Source of the DNA: Strigops habroptila
Taxonomy: Eukaryota > Chordata > Aves > Psittaciformes > Psittacidae
Direction: 5' to 3'
DNA length: 64,000 nt
Assembly: GCF_004027225.2 (NCBI RefSeq)
Contig: NC_044288.2
Span: 3,378,719 to 3,442,718 of the forward strand
In this document: positions 43,671 through 53,724 of the stretch, in pieces
Position numbering within the stretch: position 1 is the first letter of the stretch
Layout of the letters: every line of letters starts with the position of its first letter
Program-made: the position numbers and the translations under genes
The notes under the pieces: model-generated
What the model saw: the letters and a program-made list of their open reading frames with translations, nothing else
Database searches by the model: none
What the model was told of the DNA's origin: nothing

Positions 43671-44970
43671 TCTGTTTCACCAGGCTGTGCACAGGAGGAC
43701 AAATAGCTCTATATCCCTTGGAGACAGGCTCTTGTTTAAAGGCAGAGGGTGACTCCATGGCATACCTCCCCACTTCTCTTGCCGAGTGCCCTGCTTGGGG
43801 ATGCTGGTCTCCGTGTTCAGGGTTTATTCAGCCTGGGATCAGCTATTCCCTCTTCAGCGGCCTGGTTTTGTCATGCTAGCACACAGTGTCCCAGGGGGAC
43901 ATTTTTCTTCTTTTGCTCTCAAAAGAGAGATCACAGAAGCGACCGGGCTGTGTGACAAGGCTCATCCCCTAATATGTCCAGGAACTGCAAGACATCATTT
44001 CTCACATCACAGGAAAATCACCCACAGCCATCAGAAGGGGAAAAAAAATAGAAGATGCTCTAATAGCAGGCCATTATCTCATGACAATGGTTCTGTTAAC
44101 ACATGCTAACCCTTCTGATGTGCTTAGAAATCTGAGAAAAGAAATGAAAGGTGCTGTCGCTAAGGAGAGCTTGTATTTAGTGTTTCTGTCCAAGTGGAGA
44201 AATGGGACGTGGAATTGAGACAGTGGTCCTGCAGGCTTAAGGAAATAGATTGAAAAATGCATTTGGAGTGCGGAAACAGCATCGAGCATGTTGCAGTTTG
44301 GCTCATTTGGGATTCCAGTCATACAGGCAGTGACACTGTGGAGGATTTAGCTTGCCAATCAACATCTTATTTATTTCCTCTGAACAGGATATCTTTATTC
44401 TGCGTCCGTCTCTGCCTCCAACATCTATGGAGATTGCAGAATCAAGCAGCTTGGCTCATTTTGGTTTGTTTTGTTTTGTCCCGAGCAGCATGAGAAGTAG
44501 GAAAATATCGATAGGAAGGAGAGAGCTCCTTGGCACCGTGGGCTGCATTCCAACTCATTCACCTTCAGGTCACCCAGCTGTGTCTGGCTCACATCTAGGG
44601 ATTACATGGTGGTGAGGCTAGAGCTTAGCTTGCTGCGGATCATCTGCTTGGTCTTGGGTAGAAATACCCAAGTGCCTTAAGCTGAGGTGGATGAGGAGAG
44701 GAGTGAAGAGGTTTAGTGGAGGGCAAAGATAGGCTGGAGAGGAGAATCCAGCTTTCCTGTCTTGGGTACTTTGGCCACTTAAAGTGGGGTCCCACAAACA
44801 TGGTTCATGTCTGGTGGCCCATTTGAAACAAGTAACGGCCCAGAGCTCAAGTGAAGAGCAGCTCTCAGCTGAGTGCACCAGAGGCAAGAACCCTGGAGAA
44901 AGGCTGGGGCTGTGGACTCAGAGCTGGGGGGGGCCTGTTTAAAGTCCAGCCTCTCCCCAGGATGGAGCAT

Positions 44971-45038
44971 GGCACCCAAAGGAATGTGGTACCCAAAGGG
45001 ATGTGTTAGCCAAGGGAATACGGTACCCAAGGGGATGC
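44971..45038. repeat. 17-bp minisatellite, four copies
   Basis: Four adjacent 17-base units: GGCACCCAAAGGAATGT, GGTACCCAAAGGGATGT, GTTAGCCAAGGGAATAC and GGTACCCAAGGGGATGC. The register is exact over all four units. Confidence 0.9.
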
Positions 45039-45249
45039 AATGGGGCAGCACCCCCAGGTTTTCCAGCTTCTCAGAGCCAGAGCCAGTGTATCCCATCACT
45101 TCCCTCCAGGACCTCTCAACGTCTTCATGGTCTTCCCAGATTCCTGGAGCTCCCAAAAGTCAGAGACAGTGCTGGTATGTTGTAAACATGAGGACTGCCC
45201 TGGTAGTCTGGGCAGCCAGAGGCCTGGTATTGTTTCAGGGGGGAACCAG

Positions 45250-45326
45250 CCCAACCCAACCCAGCTCAACCCAACCCAACCCAATCCAACCCAACCCAAC
45301 CCAACCAAACCCAACCCAACCCAACC
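45250..45326. repeat. (CAACC)n pentanucleotide repeat
   Basis: About 15 units of CAACC/CCCAA with three or four interruptions (AGCTC, AATCC, AACCAAACC). The complementary strand is GGTTG-rich and could form G-quadruplex-like structure. Open frames across it are artefacts of the repeat. Confidence 0.95.
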
Positions 45327-45329
45327 ATT

Positions 45330-46340
45330 TCAAACAGAAACAACTCACTGAGGCTGGCTCTTTTTCTGTTTTATTTTGGGGTTCTTTTTAAAGCTTTTCC
45401 AGAACTCCCCAGGTGGGGAAGCGCATTCAAAATCTCCTTCTGCTCAAGAAAGAAACCTTTTTCTGCAGTTTTTGCCTCAAAAAGGAGTCTGGAGGTTTTT
45501 TCCACTAATCCTCCTTGAATCAAATAAAGAAAAAAGGTCATTTAAATGAAAGACAGTGCTCAGAAGGTTTAATCCATTAAATTAGATGCAGTGAAATAAA
45601 ACCACACCAGACATGTTTCTTCAATGAAGGATTTATATAAAATATCTCTCTATTAAAAAAGAATTTTTGCCATTGTTCTTCCCTGAAAATATTTGAACTC
45701 TTCCTCAAAAGGAAAAACACTTTCTAAAAAGAACCATCAGAAAACAATTCTAGATTGAAATGAATGTAACATTCTGTTTTGTTTGGGATTTTGGAACGGG
45801 AAAACCAGGGTTTTCTGCAGACAAAAATACAGTAAATGCAGGACAGTGGGGAGAAAGGCTCCAGGCAGAAACATTAGCACAGAAAAATGGGGTTTGCTTG
45901 AAAAATAAATCGCAAGGTTCACAGATTAGATTGAAAGACACAAAGAGCATCATTTCAGTGTGTCAAAACAGCCAATGTTTTCATTCGGGGGTTTTGGTTT
46001 GGTTTTCTTCTTTTTTCCCCCAAAGTTTCATGTTCCTCCCACTTAGTAAAATGAAATAGAGTCCAACAGAATAACCCCCCTCACTTCAAACATCTCCAAC
46101 CAAAGGTTTTCCTGCCTCATTTTCTGTGGGAAAGGTGGCAGTTTGCAGAGGAGCTCTGTCACGGCCCAAGCATCTCCGTGGGCAGCAGAGCTCTGCCTTT
46201 CCCACCTCCTGCCCATCAGCCTCCTCACAACTCTACCAGGGTGAAGGTTTCTTACAGACACTAAAGGAGAGCTGGTTACAAAGATTAGCACTGTGAATTG
46301 CTCCTGAATTAAGGTCTTGTGCTGCAGGACCTCAGCTATT
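45330..46340. other. Unassigned A/T-rich sequence
   Basis: Nothing recognised. A T-rich stretch on one side and G/A-rich stretches on the other do not form a recognisable element. Confidence 0.5.
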
Positions 46341-46585
46341 CCGACACCTAGAACAACATAGTTACTTACTCCTACACTAACCTATAACCTATTGCAACAC
46401 CTACAACAACACAGTTACTAACTCCTATACTACCTATAACCTATTGCAACACCTACAACAACACAGTTACTAACTCCTATACTACCTATAACCTATTGCA
46501 ACACCTACAACAATGCAGTTACTAACTCCTATACTACCTCTAACCTATTACAACACCTACAACACAGTTACTAACTCCTACACTA
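46341..46585. repeat. 52-bp minisatellite, about 4.7 copies
   Basis: The unit starts CCTATAACCTATTGCAACAC and ends TCCTATACTA. Units begin at 46381, 46433, 46485 and 46537, exactly 52 bases apart, with a diverged partial unit before (46341-46380) and traces of another after 46586. The unit contains two internal ACAAC words and two CCTA words, so it probably grew from shorter repeats. Confidence 0.95.
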
Positions 46586-46914
46586 AGATATAACCTATTT
46601 CTGCTCTCTGTCTCTTCCTGCCTATGCCTGTGTTTTGGTGGGGATGGATCATTACTGTCTATTGGGGCGGCTGCAGCAGCCCCCTGCCTGGTGCGTGTGG
46701 AGCGGGTGGCTGCAGGGGGCTGGGTGTTGTTCTGTTCCTCTGCCACCAGCTCAGCACCGGGTTGGTGTCTTCTCCTGTGGGTGTCCTTCACGTTGGGGTC
46801 TGGGGGGGCTGCAGCGGCCGCTCCCAACCGCTCACCAGCACTTTCTGCCCCCATCTCCATCTTGAGCAGGTTGGGGTAATCCCTCTGAAAATAGGGGTGG
46901 TGGTAGAAGAGCAG
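46586..46914 (-). pseudogene. HSF-like (HSFX/HSFY-type) terminal exon fragment, minus strand
   Basis: On the minus strand an acceptor-like 'cctttgcgttttgtag' is followed at 46914 by an open frame. It reads LLFYHHPYFQRDYPNLLKME, then an Ala/Pro-rich and Arg/Gln-rich tail (AAAAAPPDPN; TRSTRTRQGAAAAAPIDSND; RHRQEETESRNR) that runs into the 52-bp minisatellite before stopping at about 46540. The YxNPxFxRDxPxLL pattern is how heat-shock-factor DNA-binding domains of the HSFX/HSFY class end, and an intron at this point fits HSF genes. I found no partner exon for the N-terminal part of the domain, and the usual KRR basic run after LL is absent. This is most likely an orphan exon or decayed copy. The family call is from memory and moderate. 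Confidence 0.4.
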
Positions 46915-46989
46915 CTACAAAACGCAAAGGAGAGGAGTTAGTTGCCATCAGTGTAAGGAGGAGAGAGAGAGTCTCCTAGCAAAGCTAGT

Positions 46990-49795
46990 ATCTAGGGTTC
47001 AGTGGAACTAGGGTAACCCAGAAGTCTCTGCATTCATCTTCTCTGCATGGGAGTTAGTCCCACCCAGAACAGATCTTTTTTCGTTCTTTTCTTTCATTCA
47101 TTTGTTTCATCCTGTTGGGAGAAAAGAAAAAAAAAGTAAGTTTTTAGCGTGGGGCAGAAGGGAAGGAATCTTATTGATAATAGTAAGTGCTGATGAAGAG
47201 GAAGCACATCTGCAGAGGATACTTTCCAATAGATTATTGTCTGCTGGGTGTCGCCAGCCCATTTCCTCCCATCTGAATTCTGCTGGCAGAAGCACTCCCA
47301 AGACACACAGCTTCACATCTGTACACAGCACCAGAGCTTAGAAGAAATGTGAATCCTGGCTTTCAAATGCCAGTAATGAGAGGAGAGCGGGGGAGTGAGA
47401 ATTGCTTCTTTTATTAATCAAATCCCCCCCCTCCCATCTGCCATCCTGGAGAGCATCCTCCAAGCACGAGGGCATCCCTGCCTTGCTGCTTGTGGAGTCT
47501 ATCCATAGAGCAGCCCCAGGTACCACATACTCAGCTTGATGGTTCTGCCACTGCCAGGGCTCTGGCAGCTAATGGAGGACTTTGTTTAGCTGCCTGCAGG
47601 GGTGATCCATCATCCAGAGTTCAGGCCTGACTGGGAATGGAGGATGTCTGGCTCATATGAGTGATAGCTATCGGGGTACCTAGAGCAAGGACAAGGAGAG
47701 ATGTGTTTATACTGATCTGTTTAATCATCAGTGATTCCTACCCCATCACCTCTGCACCAAAGTGCTGAGATGCTCGAGGGGAGAATGATGCAGGCTAGGG
47801 CAGAAGCAGACTGAAAAAGAGGAAGCTGTCAGGAAGTACAAGGGAAGAACAAATCATCCAGTTACGGGCAAGGTCAGAAATCAAAGATCTCCCAATAGTT
47901 CCCTGGCGGAGGAGGAAAACCAGCTTCAGTTTACTGCAAGTAAAATGGAAAACATGAGGTTGTCTTTGCAGAGGGAAATGACAGGAGCTGGGTCTCAGCT
48001 GGGTTTCCAGTGGTGTTCCTCTTGGTGGCTGCTGGCTGGCATCAGGGATCAGTCACTCCCAGGAATTCAGGGAACCAATACAACCATTAATTCCTCACGG
48101 AGTAGAGATGCCCAGCTGGGACCAGTATGAAACAGTTTAAAACCCCCAAATCCTTGTCCTAGCCAATGTATCTGAGGGGTGTTGGGATAGAAGCCCAGCA
48201 CCAGCCACTTTGCCCCAGGCTTTCACACTGCTGGCCCTCCAAGCCCTGAGCACAACCTAAGGTGGGAGAAGGTGTCCAGGCTCCTGGGCTGGTTTAGCAC
48301 GAAGCCTCTGCTGACAAGCACAACGTGGAGGTGATGTTGCTTCAGGCCACAGCTCAGGCTGCTTGTTCCCAGGCTGGAATGCCTCCATCATTCCTACCAT
48401 TTTGTAGGTTTTTCTCTTTTGTAATTCCTTTGACAAGCCAGTGGGCTCAGCTGCAAAGCAGCAGCTTATTCCTCACCTACCAGGGAGAGAATTTATGCCC
48501 TCAGAAACAAAGCAGCTGTGAGATGATCCAAGTATCACAATGGGAATACATCCACCAGAGTGGCAGCAGGAGCAGAACATCAGGAGCACCCATGGTCCAG
48601 GGATGGACTACCCTGATACTGCAGATCTCTCCAGTGCTGCTCCTTGGATCCCACCAAATCCTGGAAAGCAAGTTTAGGGTTTATGTACATCACAGCATTT
48701 TGCAGCCACTGGTACAGGCCTATAGAAACCCTTGTTGCTGGTTGTGTACTGGGAAGTTTAATCTGGGCATCAGCATGACTGCAGAGCTTCCATTCCAGGC
48801 ACTGTGCAATACTGGTGTCATGGCTGAGAAATCATACCTGAGCACTAGTCTGTGCTGTAAAACTCCAAATAGTGCAGGTCCTGCTTGTTCTTGGAGGGTG
48901 GAGATGCTGAAAAGACCCAGATTTGCATTAGGTACAATTCAAATCACTTGAAAAAGCTGACTCCTGTGGTGAAGAGTACAAATGGCTAAAAGGAAAACAG
49001 GGGCAGGAAAAAAAGGGGTTGTTCAGTTTTACAGGTAAAAAAACCCTGCAGTGCAAAGGCTAAATGACTCACCCTAAATCACCACGGGCCTCTTTCAGCA
49101 CAGAATTCTCTCCAACATACCACAAGACCCTCTTTGGATTAGGGCCCTTTCTGATACATGCACTCTATAATTCTGGACAAAGCCATTTCCAACCTGAAGG
49201 TAAAAGGATTTGTGTAACTTTTAGTGGCTCTGTTGCCAACACAAACGTGTGATTTCCATTAGCATCAGCAGAAGTGATGAACCTGCACCTGTGAGGGGGG
49301 AAAAAAAAGCATAGCCTTAGATAAAAGTGACCCCACGTAAAGGATAATACATTTGAAGCTTTTAATCAATCCCATTAAGGAGAAATGGTATCTACAGGTC
49401 CTATAATCAAAATCCTACCTGCAACACTGCCACTCTGGCTTAGACAAGCTTGTTCCTCCTTGCAGCCTTTTTCACATCTCGAGATTGCCTTGTGCTGAGG
49501 TGATACTGAATTGATTCAAAACAAATTTTAGGATGTTTCCAACATTAAAGTTCTTCGGGAAGGTCACTGGTTTATACAGTACAAGCGGCTCCTTTTCAAT
49601 CTACCCTTTAGTTCCAATTTACAGCTCCGCAGAGAAACATTGACTGCTCTGATTCCTGGTTTTAGAAGAAAATAAAACAAACTCATGTGGTGAGCATGGG
49701 CAGATGTCTTTGAATTTGGTTGTTACAACTCCTCTGCCAGTGTCAGTAGCTGGAGCTGGGATCTCCTGTCTAAAAGCACATTCTTTGCTGGTATG
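46990..49795. other. Gene desert, second part
   Basis: No gene supported. It holds the longest open frame of the window (48325-48951, 208 codons, + strand). That frame has no domain, repeat, signal or recognisable motif, and a frame of this length is not surprising in 64 kb read in six frames. I found no HSF DNA-binding exon here that would complete the fragment at 46914. Confidence 0.55.
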
Positions 49796-49924
49796 AGATT
49801 AAAGAAAAGTGCAAAACCAGACAAATGCTGCTGCACCTGGGTGTCCTTGGTGTACAGACTGCAGCTGCTTGCTCACCTCTGGGCATGTGACAGGCCACCA
49901 AGGGACCTTGTGAAATCCAGAGGG

Positions 49925-50368
49925 GAAGGTAGCAGGAGCTACACCCCCAGAGCGGGAGCAGCAGCTCAGGGAGGGGATCCTGCCCCTCTGCTGCGCTCTG
50001 GGGAGACCCCCCATGCAGCCCTGATCCAGCTCTGGGGCAACAGCACAAGAGGGACGTGGAGCTGCTGCAGCGAGGCCAGAGGAGGCCCCGGAGCTGCTGC
50101 GAGGGCTGGAGCAGCTCTGCTCTGGAGCCAGGCTGAGAGAGCTGGGCTGGGGCAGCCTGGAGGAGAGAAGGCTCCTGAAGGGGACACCTTAGAGCAGCTC
50201 CAGTGCCTAAAGGGGCTCCAGGAAACCTGGAGAGGGGCTTTGGCCAAGGGCCTGTAGGGACAGGACAAGGGGAATGGCTTTAACCTGCCAGAGGGGAGAC
50301 TGAGATGAGCAGTGTTCAAGGCCAGGTTGGACACAGGAGCTTGGAGCAACCTGCTCTAGTGGAAGGTG
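49925..50368 (+). mobile_element. CR1 LINE, about 440 bp, sense, 3' truncated
   Basis: It contains the CR1 3' coding-end landmarks in order: 'cctgcccctctgctgcgctc', 'gatccagctctgggg', 'gagagagctgggctggggca', 'gcctggaggagagaaggctc' and 'ggctttaacctgccagaggg'. It stops at 'gctctagtggaaggtg' before the terminal ATTCTATG repeats. CR1-like sequence may begin about 120 bases earlier ('aagtgcaaaacc...gctgcacctgggtg'). Confidence 0.93.
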
Positions 50369-53300
50369 AATTCTACAGAGGCAACACTGCAAGTACAGAA
50401 GCAGACTTTTGTATGCAGTGTTGTACAAAAGGTCATACTGTTTCACAGGCTATAGAGGAGAGAAATGTGACAGGGAATGATACACAGTATGAGCCAGCAG
50501 AAAGTGGGGGCAGACGGGTCTGCAGGTAAGGGCTGTTGGAAGTCTCCTGGAGGACAATGTGGTGAGGCACCTGTATGATGGAAGAGTGCTAATAAGAAGG
50601 ATGTGCAAGAGGGAAAATGGTAGTGGTGCTTTGACCATGATGGTGTAAGGATTCCATGGAGACAAGGTTTGCAGGGAGCGGTAATAGCTTCTATTAGAAC
50701 AATTGGTATCATTTAGGGGAAAAAATGACTAGCTTTTGAGCACTGGTCATTGCAGAGCTATGAAAAAGAAATTGGGGTGAAGTATTAAAAAAAAAGCATG
50801 GAGAGAGAACCTGACATATGCATTTATATAGCTGGTGGGCTGGTTGGTAGACCTTAAGTCTGATGCTCTTTAAGGGCATTTCCATTCACTCAGGCAGGGT
50901 GTAAAATGCTTCTGAATCAGAGTGAAATGACTCACATTTCCCTTGTTCTCGTGTTTACTTGTATAAACTACAACAGTAAGCTCAGGACAGATCGAGCTGG
51001 AGCCTTCTTGCTCTCATACAATGTACATTATTCCTTCAGTGGCCAGGACTACTGCTACAAATTATTATGCACTGCAGTCAGAGATACATTGGTGCAGTGA
51101 GGCATACAGGAGACGTATAGACAGTATGAATCAAAGCAAATATCCTCAGGGTGAAAGCCAGTGTTCTTTACTTAGGGAGAAATGGAAAATTCACTTAATC
51201 GAACAGAGCAACTTGGAGGCAATTCTCATTGCCAGGGGCAGTTACTAAATGGAGACATTGCCACACTCTAAGCCAGCGCCACCTAATTCGTGCCAATATG
51301 TCCGTATCTCTCAAATAATGAGCAAGATGAATGCATTACTATCAAGCCCAGGTGAAAAGGACCACTGACCTAGCTGAATCACCAGCAGCCCTTGATATCT
51401 TCACATCTGCTTCCATTTGCAGGTGATCCTGCACTGCCTCCACTGTTCTAGAAACCTGGATTATTCTGGGAAGCCTGAATAGCTTTTCATTTTTCCAGTG
51501 TTGAAAATGGTTCTTTCTCTTCTGCTGTCATCTTTGCCCCATTTGAAAGAAGGTCCCTCCCCATATCACGCATTCCTCTGAGCAGAGAGGACTCTGCTTG
51601 CTTGTTGGCTTCCCCTGTGATCTCCTTGGTCTTCTGCTTCCCAACTTTTCCAGCTTGTTTGCGAATTGAATTGCTGCTTTGATTTCTGAAAAGGGCTAAT
51701 GACCTCTCTTAGTCAGGGCATCTTGGAAGTGTCACTTGTCTGCAGGTTATTTAGCATTTCAATGCCAGCACACAGTGTAAAACAGCACCAGTGCTCTTTT
51801 ATTCACTAGCAGTCTTTAAGTCAGCTCCATTTGTCCCAAGGGCTTTATTCCCTTTTTTTTTACATCTTTTTTAACATGTATATTATATAAAAAGCCAACA
51901 TGAGAAATTTTAACTGACTATTTGTCCTTTGATAAAGCCGGATCTACTAAGATAAAATGCTACAGCAAGTTTTCATAAAGCAATGCCACAATTGCTGAGT
52001 GGATTCTTGCTTTTCTGACTATCCATGGCTGGGTTTGGGTGGTAACAGAAACTGTTGGTCCTCTCTTCATTAGGACAGAAAGCAAGTGCAGATTTGATGG
52101 AAATACTTGAGCCTTGAAGCAGAAAGTGACAACTTTGTCCACCTCACTTGTCTTCAGGGAAAGCAGGAGCCATGACTCAGATGGCAATTGCTTTAATCCT
52201 GCTATGTATTAATAGTGTGAGAGGAATACAGACCTTCCCTGCCTCCTGCTACAGTCATAATTTATTCCCAGCCAATTAACTTGTGCTGCTGCAGAATTAA
52301 TAAACTATTATGTTATTCATGCCAACAAAAGTGGTTATGGGACGCTCTGTCTTTCTGACAGTGTTGTGAAAAGTACTAGAGACCATTGCAGCAGCAAGAG
52401 GAGTTCTTGTGGATTTCCTCTTGTACCAAGCTGTAGAAGGTGATGCTCTGTGGGAATCAGTCCTTAATTCTTAGCCCATTACTAACTCTGTAGTCACCTC
52501 CACCTGGCTGTTCTCAAAATGCTGAAACCTATGTAAATCCCTCAGTTTCAAGTGTCAGTGGTAGTGCTGAGGTCAAATAATGAGGTCAAATGGTGGGGTT
52601 TCCATGTTTGCCTCATCACTAACATGAACAGTCACTTTAGATCTTAAAAAAAATTACAGGTAGCATTTCAGTTCAGGATAGGATTCACCTCACTCAGACA
52701 GAAATCACTGTAAGTGTGCTGCTCCAGCTGAAAGAGACCCTACAGGCTCCTTTCAAAGTCAGTGAAGAGAGACAGGCACTGTGAGGAGCAATTCTTCTAA
52801 CCAGTGTAGACATCTATTGCAAGACAAGATAAAACACACCCCAGGCAGCACCGACTCTACCCAACCGGATCTGCATCAGAGCAGCCTGCACTGCAAATAT
52901 CTACATGTAGCTGCAGAAAGGCCCCTTGCTGTGCAACGTCAGTACTTTCAGAAGGTCACCCATGCCACCTTCTCACGAGGTGGGTGAGGTGTGGAAGAGA
53001 GGGGAGACTGCATGATTAGCTTATCCTGGTGCCAACCCTTTAGACAGCCAGGTTTTGGAGAAGGTGAGTCTCAGGACCTACATTTATCCGCCCATGGAAG
53101 GGTACAGTGATGTGGGGAGGCAGCCTCTGGCTATGGTGAGGAGGTGCTTAGTGATCCCAAGATGCCTTTTGTAGAATTCCACAGCCATCTGGTCCCAAGT
53201 GGCATCTTCAATTCCAACCTAACGACCTGCACAATGAACCCACCCATCACTAAGAGATGAGACCTGGCTTTCTCTAAGTGCTACAACTCTTTATGCCCCT

Positions 53301-53620
53301 TCTGCAGTACAAAAGGATTTCTAATGCAGTAAATGTAAGTTATTTCGACCAAAAAAGCCACTCTGCAGTGTCATGACTATAAGCAGCTTTTCTATTTGCT
53401 CCTATCTGTACATCCCCTGCCCTTGTAGGAAGCTCTAAAGCAGTGGAAAGTGTTGGACAAAGCCATGGTTCTGCGAAGCAGGTTCTTCTTTGGAAATGTG
53501 GGTTTGTTCAAACCTGATTTTTTTGAGGGAATGCATCCTTTTGGTAAGCAAAATTTCTTAGACCTACAGTACTTTATTTTGGCCAGAAAGAGTAAGCAGG
53601 GCTTGACTGCCCCATAATTT
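50369..53620. other. Gene desert between two CR1 pieces
   Basis: No gene supported and no clear element ends. An A/T-rich stretch with a T8 run lies at 51850-51960. The flanking CR1 pieces share 23 identical bases at their facing ends (see findings). Confidence 0.55.
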
Positions 53621-53621
53621 A

Positions 53622-53724
53622 AGCAACCTGCTCTAGTGGAAGGTGTCCCTGCCCATGGCAGGGGGTTAGAACTGGATGAGCTTTAAGATCCCTTCCAACC
53701 CAAACCAGGCTGGGATTCTATGAT
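53622..53724 (+). mobile_element. CR1 LINE 3' end, about 100 bp, sense
   Basis: It begins 'gcaacctgctctagtggaag', continues through 'gtgtccctgcccatgg' and 'gatgagctttaagatccctt', and ends with the terminal 'gattctatga'. Confidence 0.92.

Larger units (their letters stand above)
38090..44970. other. Gene desert, first part
   Basis: No supported gene on either strand. It contains two A/T-rich candidate conserved blocks (39690-39935 and 40345-40790), a run of ten C at 42467-42476, and a pair of similar 46-base segments at 42348 and 43625. The 146-codon minus-strand frame at 39913-40353 overlaps the candidate block and resembles nothing I know. Confidence 0.6.

Noticed and set aside
46341..46585. 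Regular 52-bp repeats considered as a CRISPR-like array
   Set aside because: The units are contiguous without unique spacers, and the genome is a vertebrate's; it is a minisatellite.
48325..48951. Longest open frame of the window, 208 codons on the + strand
   Set aside because: It has no recognisable domain, signal peptide or repeat, and no splice-site context. In 64 kb read in six frames with ordinary stop frequency, one frame of this size is not unlikely by chance.
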